DNA from: Hydrogenophilales bacterium CG_4_10_14_3_um_filter_58_23
GTDB taxonomy: Bacteria; Pseudomonadota; Gammaproteobacteria; Burkholderiales; Sulfuricellaceae
Length of the DNA stretch: 33,771 nucleotides
Reading direction: 5' to 3'
Assembly: GCA_002784065.1 (NCBI GenBank)
Contig: PFJY01000136.1
Coordinates: 1-33,771, forward strand
In this document: one piece after another, positions 27,313 to 33,771 of the stretch
How the letters are laid out: the number at the start of each line of letters is the position of its first letter
Numbering within the stretch: the stretch's first letter is position 1
Notes under the pieces: generated by a model
The model's database searches: none
What the model saw: the letters and a program-made list of their open reading frames with translations, nothing else
Told to the model about the DNA's origin: nothing
Made by a program: the position numbers and the translations under genes

Positions 27313-27795
27313 ATGATTAAAGTACTATTTGTCTGCATGGGCAATATTTGCCGATCTCCGACCGCAGAAGGTGTGTTTCGCCATCAAGTCTCTAAGGCTG
27401 GCCAGACCGACTATATCATTATCGACTCGGCAGGTACCCATGATTACCAAATCGGTTCGTCGCCCGACAGAAGGGCCCAGCAGGCCGCGCTACAACGGGG
27501 CTATGACCTGAGCAGCCTGCGCAGGCGGAAGGTTGGCGCCATGGATTTTCACGAATTCGATTATATTCTGGCGATGGATAGGGAGAATCTGGCCAATCTG
27601 TTTCAAATCTGCCCGCCGCAGGAGCAGCACAAACTCAAGCTGTTCATGGAGTTCAGCAGGGGATTCAACCAACGCGAGGTGCCCGATCCTTACTATGGGG
27701 GAAATAAGGGGTTCGAAAACGTTCTGAATATGGTTGAGGATGCTGCGTCCGGTTTGCTGGAAGAAATCCTGGCAAGAAATATCGTAAAGGGTTGA
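27313..27795 (+). CDS. Low-molecular-weight protein tyrosine phosphatase
   Basis: VLFVCMGNICRSPTAEGVF (CX5R P-loop) and VPDPYYGG (DPYY). Confidence 0.95.
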   Translation: MIKVLFVCMGNICRSPTAEGVFRHQVSKAGQTDYIIIDSAGTHDYQIGSSPDRRAQQAALQRGYDLSSLRRRKVGAMDFHEFDYILAMDRENLANLFQICPPQEQHKLKLFMEFSRGFNQREVPDPYYGGNKGFENVLNMVEDAASGLLEEILARNIVKG

Positions 27796-27815
27796 TGCGA
27801 GATAGCACGACCCAT

Positions 27816-27843
27816 CGGGAAGCTGCGTGTAGGCAGCTTCCCG
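27816..27843. terminator. Candidate bidirectional terminator hairpin between convergent phosphatase gene and rne
   Basis: Perfect 11-bp stem CGGGAAGCTGC-GTGTAG-GCAGCTTCCCG; no strong T-tract. Confidence 0.6.
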
Positions 27844-27854
27844 AGAAGCCAGAC

Positions 27855-30371
27855 CTACTTGTGCTGCGTTTCGACCTGGACCAGCGGAGTGCTTTCTTCC
27901 ACGATTTTGGGGCGTGGTGCACGGCGTGGCCGTGGTGTGCGTTCCGGGGCTTTGGCTACGGCGTCTTCTACAACCGCCTTGACTTTATCAGGGCTGGTTT
28001 CCACCATAACCAATCCGCTGGAAGCGATTTGATCATTCGGCACGGCTTGTGGGGCACGGCGACGCGGAGCACGCGGCTTGCTTTCGACCGGGGCAACAGA
28101 TGGCGCGATGTCGGCTGAGGCGGCAGAAACGGGTTCCGCTTCAACCGGTTTGGATGGCTCGGAAGGAGCTACTGAAAACGCATCTGGCTCCTGAACGACT
28201 ACGGGCTGAGAAATTTCGGACACTTTTTCAGGTACGGCTTCGACTTTTTCGACTCTTGTGCTTGCCATCTCTGGAGCAGCGACTTCGGGCGCTTTCTCGC
28301 TTGAAACTTCAGTGCTTTCAGGAAGATTGAGTGGCGCCTCCGGACGCTCTATGCGTTCCCCTCGCTCACGCCGCCCACCACGGCGTCCGCGTCGGCTCCT
28401 GGGCTCCTGGGCTTCGGTTTCTCCCGTCTTGTCAGCGGTTGCCGGGGCAGTTGCCTGAGGGGTGATAATCTCCTTTTCCTTCTTTACTTGCGGCTGAGCG
28501 GGCGCACGCGGCTTTTGCCCGCCACGACTTTCTCCGCGTTCGGTGCGGCGAGGCTCACCTCGCTCCGCGTCCCGGTCGCGCTTGCCTCCGCGGCCTTCGC
28601 TACGACCTTCACTACGCGGTTCGCGGCGCTTGCCGCTTGCCGCTGGGCGTGCCTTGGGCTTGATCTCTTCTTCCGGTTGAGTGGCACCTAAGCCTTGTAG
28701 CCAAGTCTTGACCTTGCCAAACCAGGTTGGCTTGGTTTTGTCCTCAGCCACTATCGGTGCCGGTTGCCCGGGCGTGATGCCGCGCACTGCGGCGATCTGG
28801 CGTTGCGGCTTGTCTTCCGCGGACAAGGTTTTTTCTGCGGCGGTTTCAGGCGGCATTTCAACCATGCGGTAGCTGGGTGTTTCCTCGTTACTAACTTCAT
28901 CGCTTCGCACCCTGACCACGGAATAATTCGGTGTTTCCATGTGGATGTTCGGGATCAGCATGATGCGGGTACTGAAACGCGATTCAATTTCGTGAATTTC
29001 CGCACGTTTTTCATTCAGCAGGAAGGTAGCCACGTCCACTGGAACCTGGGCATGAACGGCGGTTGTTCCGTCCTTCATGGCTTCTTCCTGCAGTATCCTC
29101 AGAATATGCAGAGCGGAAGACTCGGTACCACGGATGTGACCCGTGCCATTGCAGCGCGGGCAGCCGATGTGGCTGGTTTCACCGAGGGAGGGTTGCAGGC
29201 GCTGGCGAGACAGTTCCATCAGGCCAAAACGGGATATCTTGCCCATCTGGACACGAGCCCGGTCGTAATGCAGTCCGTCACGTAAGCGATTTTCAACTTC
29301 ACGCTGGTTGCGGGTGCTTTCCATGTCAATGAAATCGATCACCACCAGGCCGCCCAAGTCACGCAGGCGCAATTGGCGCGCCACTTCCTCGGCGGCTTCA
29401 AGATTGGTGTTGAATGCGGTCTGCTCAATGTCCGCACCACGAGTGGCACGGGCTGAGTTGACGTCCACCGACACCAGCGCTTCGGTATGGTCGATGACGA
29501 TGGCGCCGCCAGAGGGCAGGGGGACTTCCCGGGCAAACGCGGTTTCGATCTGATGCTCGATCTGGAAACGTGAGAACAGGGGCACGTCATCCCGGTACAG
29601 TTTGACCTTGTTCACATTGCCGGGCATGACGTGGCTCATGAACTGCACGGCCTGGTCGTAGATCGCTTCTGTGTCGATCAGGATTTCGCCGATGTCGGGC
29701 TGGAACAGATCGCGGATGGCGCGAATGACCAGGCTGCCTTCCTGATAGATGAGAAAGGCGCCGCTTTGTTGTTGGGAAGCGCCTTCAATCGCACGCCATA
29801 GCTGCATCAGATAGTTCAGATCCCACTGCAGCTCTTCCTGCGTGCGCCCGATACCTGCGGTGCGCGCAATGATGCTCATGCCAGCGGGAACATCCATCTG
29901 TGCCATGATGTCGCGCAACTCGTTGCGCTCTTCACCTTCGATACGGCGGGATACACCGCCACCGCGCGGGTTGTTGGGCATCAGTACCAGATAACGGCCA
30001 GCGAGGCTGATGAAGGTGGTGAGCGCAGCCCCTTTGTTGCCGCGCTCATCCTTCTCCACCTGAACGATGAGTTCCTGGCCTTCTTTCAATACATCCTGAA
30101 TGCGGGCATGGGAAATGTCCGTGCCTTCCGGAAGCAGGAAATTAACACGGGAAACTTCCTTGAAGGGCAGAAAGCCATGACGTTCGACTCCATAATCCAC
30201 GAAGGCGGCTTCGAGACTGGGCTCGATGCGGGTGATGACACCCTTGTAGATATTGCTTTTACGTTGCTCTTTTCCTGCTGATTCAATGTCCAGGTCAACG
30301 AGCTTTTGACCGTCCACAATAGCAACGCGCAACTCTTCGGCTTGCGTTGCATTAAACAACATGCGTTTCAT
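27855..30371 (-). CDS. rne: Ribonuclease E
   Basis: [31 protein letters not shown]1 domain, [15 protein letters not shown] zinc-link, long Arg/Pro/Glu-rich C-terminal tail. Confidence 0.96.
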   Translation of the reverse strand: MKRMLFNATQAEELRVAIVDGQKLVDLDIESAGKEQRKSNIYKGVITRIEPSLEAAFVDYGVERHGFLPFKEVSRVNFLLPEGTDISHARIQDVLKEGQELIVQVEKDERGNKGAALTTFISLAGRYLVLMPNNPRGGGVSRRIEGEERNELRDIMAQMDVPAGMSIIARTAGIGRTQEELQWDLNYLMQLWRAIEGASQQQSGAFLIYQEGSLVIRAIRDLFQPDIGEILIDTEAIYDQAVQFMSHVMPGNVNKVKLYRDDVPLFSRFQIEHQIETAFAREVPLPSGGAIVIDHTEALVSVDVNSARATRGADIEQTAFNTNLEAAEEVARQLRLRDLGGLVVIDFIDMESTRNQREVENRLRDGLHYDRARVQMGKISRFGLMELSRQRLQPSLGETSHIGCPRCNGTGHIRGTESSALHILRILQEEAMKDGTTAVHAQVPVDVATFLLNEKRAEIHEIESRFSTRIMLIPNIHMETPNYSVVRVRSDEVSNEETPSYRMVEMPPETAAEKTLSAEDKPQRQIAAVRGITPGQPAPIVAEDKTKPTWFGKVKTWLQGLGATQPEEEIKPKARPAASGKRREPRSEGRSEGRGGKRDRDAERGEPRRTERGESRGGQKPRAPAQPQVKKEKEIITPQATAPATADKTGETEAQEPRSRRGRRGGRRERGERIERPEAPLNLPESTEVSSEKAPEVAAPEMASTRVEKVEAVPEKVSEISQPVVVQEPDAFSVAPSEPSKPVEAEPVSAASADIAPSVAPVESKPRAPRRRAPQAVPNDQIASSGLVMVETSPDKVKAVVEDAVAKAPERTPRPRRAPRPKIVEESTPLVQVETQHK

Positions 30372-30483
30372 TTGTTATATTCTCCCGCGCTCTTTTCACA
30401 CGGGGAGACAAACCGCTGCGCTAACTAGCTGGCGTAAAATTGAATGGACTATCTGGTAGTCAGTCAACATGAAAGTCACCATC

Positions 30484-30531
30484 GTAGGACGGGTTCTGAC
30501 CCGATATAATCGGGCTGAAGCCCGACCTACA
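30484..30531. repeat. Short palindromic repeat in the rne-rluC intergenic region
   Basis: GTAGGACGGG...CGGGCTGAAGCCCGACCTACA; resembles the termini of elements A and B (TGTAGGTYGGG). Confidence 0.6.
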
Positions 30532-30832
30532 TCCCGGAATTTAACGTGACTGGCTACTTAGTCATTAACCTACTTTACGATTAAAATTAAGCCTGAGGTG
30601 CGAGTTTGTCGTTCTTTAAGTCCCGTTACTGAAACGAGACTTGAAAAATCTGCGAGTGCTTTGAGCGCGCAATTCGTTTACCATCGCTACTTTTTCTTGT
30701 GGTGAGCGAAATTAACCGACAGGGTTTTCAGGCTGGTAGCGACCGATTCCGTATCCTGGCATTCATGAATCGTCTCGGTAACGGCGAATTTATCGTTCGT
30801 TTCCTCCAGCGCATTCACGAAGTATAAGCAAA

Positions 30833-31783
30833 TTGAATGATTTAAGCAAAGAATCTGTGTCCTGGGTAACAATCGACGAAAGCAGCGAATCCCAGCGTGT
30901 CGATAACTTCCTGTTCAAGTACCTCAAAGGCGTGCCGAAAAGCCATGTTTACCGCATCCTGCGCAGCGGCGAAGTGCGCGTCAACAGCAAGCGTGTCGAT
31001 GCCGCCCGCCGCCTGGTCGTGGGTGATGTGCTCCGCATTCCGCCGGTACGTTCGTCCCGACCGGCGGATAACGGGGAGCCCAAGGCTGCTGCGCCACAGC
31101 TGCTTTCCCGGCATATCCTGTATCAGGACGATGCGCTAATTGCACTCAACAAGCCGTCCGGTGTGGCGGTGCATGGTGGCAGCGGCATCAGCCGGGGCGT
31201 GATCGAGCAGATGCGCCTGGAGCATCCCGAATTCAAGTTTCTTGAACTGGTACACCGACTGGACCGGGAAACCTCCGGCGTCCTGTTGCTGGCGAAAAAA
31301 CGTAGTGCCCTGGTCGAACTGCACCGTGCAATGCGCGAAGGCGAGACGGAAAAACGCTATCTCACCCTGGTCAAGGGGCAATGGCGCAACGCCAAACAAA
31401 GCGTGAAGTTGCCGCTGCTCAAATCCGTGACCGGTTCCGGCGAACGCCGGGTCAGCGTGAATGAGGAAGGGAAGAGCGCGCATACGATTTTTACCCTGAA
31501 AAAATCCTGGCCTGAATTCTGTCTGCTTGAAGCGGAACTCAAAACAGGGCGTACCCATCAAATCCGTGTCCATCTGTCACATTTAGGATTCCCGATCGTT
31601 GGGGACGACAAATATGGCGATTTTCCCTTGAACAAGGCACTGCAGAAGCGCGGTTTGAAGCGTATGTTTTTGCACGCCTTCAAGATGGTGCTCAAACACC
31701 CACTGGCGGGCGAGGAGTTGTCTCTGGAGGCGCCTCTGCCGGAAGATCTGGAACGATTCCTCCGCCATTTGGATGCGGAGTAG
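30833..31783 (+). CDS. rluC: 23S rRNA pseudouridine synthase, RluC type
   Basis: N-terminal S4 domain, LELVHRLDRETSGVLLLAKK, ELKTGRTHQIRVHLSHLGFPIVGDDKYG; divergent from rne. Confidence 0.92.
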   Translation: MNDLSKESVSWVTIDESSESQRVDNFLFKYLKGVPKSHVYRILRSGEVRVNSKRVDAARRLVVGDVLRIPPVRSSRPADNGEPKAAAPQLLSRHILYQDDALIALNKPSGVAVHGGSGISRGVIEQMRLEHPEFKFLELVHRLDRETSGVLLLAKKRSALVELHRAMREGETEKRYLTLVKGQWRNAKQSVKLPLLKSVTGSGERRVSVNEEGKSAHTIFTLKKSWPEFCLLEAELKTGRTHQIRVHLSHLGFPIVGDDKYGDFPLNKALQKRGLKRMFLHAFKMVLKHPLAGEELSLEAPLPEDLERFLRHLDAE

Positions 31784-31794
31784 ATAAAGGGAAC

Positions 31795-32451
31795 ATGCCG
31801 AAACAATTCGATTTGCTGGTTTTCGACTGGGATGGCACGCTGATGGATTCAGCCGGGGTCATTGCCTTTTCCATTCAGGCGGCCAGCCGCGATGTCGGCT
31901 TGCCGGCACCCAGCGACAGCGCGGCTCGCCATATTATCGGTCTGGGCCTGAACGAGGCGATTGCCGCCCTGTTCCCCGAATTGCCCCGCTCCGGTTACGC
32001 GGCTCTGGTGGAGCGATACCGCCATTATTACCTTGCGCAGGATACTGAAATTCCCCTGTTTGCCGGTGCAGCCGAAACCATAGCCGTATTGCATGAAGAG
32101 GGGTTTCTGCTCGCAGTGGCAACTGGCAAGGGGCGGCGTGGACTCGATCGGGTTTTTGAGCAAACCGGTTTGGGTCAATATTTCCACGCTTCGCGTTGCG
32201 CCGATGAGTGCTTTTCCAAGCCTCATCCCTGCATGTTGCTGGAAATCATGGACGAACTCGGTGTGCCGCAGTCGAAGACCCTGATGATCGGCGACACCAG
32301 CCATGACCTGCAAATGGCCAACAATGCTGGCGTGTCCGCAGTCGGCGTATGCTACGGCGCGCATCCACGGGAGAGTCTGCTGGCGCTGTCGCCTCTTGTC
32401 TGCGCCGATGATTTCGGCGAGCTGAGCCGATGGCTGAACGATCATGCCTGA
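31795..32451 (+). CDS. HAD-superfamily hydrolase (phosphoglycolate phosphatase-like)
   Basis: VFDWDGTLMDS, ATGKGRRGLD, MIGDTSHDLQMANNAGV. Confidence 0.92.
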   Translation: MPKQFDLLVFDWDGTLMDSAGVIAFSIQAASRDVGLPAPSDSAARHIIGLGLNEAIAALFPELPRSGYAALVERYRHYYLAQDTEIPLFAGAAETIAVLHEEGFLLAVATGKGRRGLDRVFEQTGLGQYFHASRCADECFSKPHPCMLLEIMDELGVPQSKTLMIGDTSHDLQMANNAGVSAVGVCYGAHPRESLLALSPLVCADDFGELSRWLNDHA

Positions 32452-32492
32452 TAATGCTAGAATTATAACCACTTAAAATTGAAAGGATAATC

Positions 32493-33434
32493 ATGGCTGA
32501 CTTCGAGAGCTGGGAACGGAAAACCCTGGAGAAGCTGGCATTGTCAGCCTTGCAGGAACAGCGCCGGGCGCGGCAGTGGTCGATCTTTTTTCGACTGCTG
32601 ACTCTGGTGTTCCTGTTCATTTTGCTGTTTGCCATAATGGGCTGGTTCAACAAAGGGGAAACCCCTCTTTCCGGCAAGCACACCGCGCTGGTGGAACTGC
32701 GCGGAGTGATTGCCGTTGGAGGTGACACCGATGCCGACAGGGTGATCAGTGGTTTGCGCGAAGCCTTCAAGGACAGGGGAACCAAGGGGGTCATCCTGCT
32801 AATCAACAGCCCAGGCGGCAGCCCGGTTCAGGCTGGCTATATCAACGACGAAATGCGGCGTCTGCGGGCAAAATATCCGCAAATCCCTTTGTATGCCGTG
32901 GTTGAGGATATCTGTGCCTCGGGCGGCTATTACGCAGCCGCAGCTGCCGACAAGATATTTGTCGACAAGGCCAGCATCGTCGGTTCCATTGGTGTGCTGA
33001 TGGATGGCTTCGGCTTCACCGGGACGATGGAAAAGCTGGGAATCGAGCGCCGGTTGATGACGGCGGGTGAAAACAAGGGATTCCTCGACCCTTTTTCGCC
33101 AGTGAACGCCAGCCAGAAGGAACATGCCCAGAAGATGCTGAATGAAATCCACCAGCAATTCATCAGCGTGGTGCGCCAGGGGCGCGGCAAGCGCCTGAAG
33201 GAAATGCCGGACATGTTCAGCGGCCTGTTCTGGAGCGGCGAAAAGAGCATCCAGCTCGGTTTGGCCGATGCCCTCGGCAGTGCCGATTACGTGGCGCGCG
33301 AGATCATCAAGGCCGAGGAAATTATCGATTTCACGCCGCAGGAAGGCATTGCGGAGCGCTTTGCCAAGCGTTTCGGCGCGGCCACAGCGAGCGCCATCAA
33401 TCCGCTGGCAAAAGGCGAAATGAGCTTGCATTAG
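32493..33434 (+). CDS. sppA: S49 family signal peptide peptidase (SppA-like)
   Basis: N-terminal TM segment; INSPGGSPVQAGYINDEM; DICASGGYYAAAAADKIFVDKASIVGSIGV. Confidence 0.93.
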   Translation: MADFESWERKTLEKLALSALQEQRRARQWSIFFRLLTLVFLFILLFAIMGWFNKGETPLSGKHTALVELRGVIAVGGDTDADRVISGLREAFKDRGTKGVILLINSPGGSPVQAGYINDEMRRLRAKYPQIPLYAVVEDICASGGYYAAAAADKIFVDKASIVGSIGVLMDGFGFTGTMEKLGIERRLMTAGENKGFLDPFSPVNASQKEHAQKMLNEIHQQFISVVRQGRGKRLKEMPDMFSGLFWSGEKSIQLGLADALGSADYVAREIIKAEEIIDFTPQEGIAERFAKRFGAATASAINPLAKGEMSLH

Positions 33435-33436
33435 AT

Positions 33437-33706
33437 ATGGAACAAGATTATCAGCCAATCGCTTGTATGCAGCATGAGCAGCTGGAACTCAGTGTGTTGC
33501 GCCGGATACCGTTGATGCTGGCATACCGGTTGGAGGGCCAGGATAGGGTCGAGAAAGTGATGCCGCTGGATGTGGCCACACGTGACGGTGCGGAATGGCT
33601 GAAATTCCGCGGCAAGGATGGCGGCGTGGAAGAAATCCGTCTCGACCGGATTTTATCGTTCGAAGAGGTGTATCGGTTGCCCTCTTCTCGTAATTTAACA
33701 AGGTAA
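33437..33706 (+). CDS. Rof-like (Rho-binding antiterminator family) small protein
   Basis: DYQPIACMQHEQLEL...PLMLAYRLEG...DVATRDGAEWLKFRG...EEIRLDRILSFEEV resembles the Rof pattern YxPIxC...LEL...RLDxIxSF; from recall. Confidence 0.6.
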   Translation: MEQDYQPIACMQHEQLELSVLRRIPLMLAYRLEGQDRVEKVMPLDVATRDGAEWLKFRGKDGGVEEIRLDRILSFEEVYRLPSSRNLTR

Positions 33707-33707
33707 A

Positions 33708-33726
33708 CCCCCGGCTATGCCGGGGG
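33708..33726. repeat. 8-bp-stem palindrome CCCCCGGC-TAT-GCCGGGGG
   Basis: Perfect stem directly after the rof-like stop; related to the palindrome at 2-18. Confidence 0.6.
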
Positions 33727-33771
33727 ACTCACCAAGGTTTGACCTATACGTCGATCGCTGTGAATCTTCTT

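Noticed and set aside
28130-28700. Low-complexity Arg/Pro/Glu-rich region as a repeat insertion in rne
   Set aside because: Disordered, Arg-rich C-terminal tails are normal for RNase E (degradosome scaffold).

Overview
GC-rich chromosomal window, probably from a betaproteobacterium (inferred from gene content and order). Contents from left to right: (1) a 38-bp-IR Tn3-family transposon (about 314-4945) carrying tnpR, a HepT/MntA-type toxin-antitoxin pair and a tnpA broken by a 2-nt frameshift and a ~182-bp insertion. Its two ends abut fragments of two unrelated genes (ybiT-like ABC-F and a NodT-type outer membrane factor), with no matching target duplication. (2) An RND tripartite efflux operon (TetR, adaptor, RND pump, OMF), minus strand. 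(3) A stand-alone FliL-domain protein flanked by two related palindromic repeat elements. (4) mfd. (5) A co-directional, tightly spaced group: a helical phasin-like protein, a UbiB/ABC1 kinase, and a soluble NAD-linked [NiFe]-hydrogenase hoxFUYH plus maturation protease. (6) A Fic-domain protein, a DinG-type helicase, an LMW tyrosine phosphatase, RNase E, RluC, a HAD phosphatase, an S49 peptidase and a Rof-like protein. The least expected signals are: G/C-rich palindromic or low-complexity repeats apparently embedded in frame in hoxY and mfd; a perfect 22-bp inverted repeat splitting hoxY from hoxH; the kinase/phasin-like pair at the head of the hydrogenase cluster; and the decayed, rearranged transposon. 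All calls come from reading the sequence and supplied translations; no database search was run.
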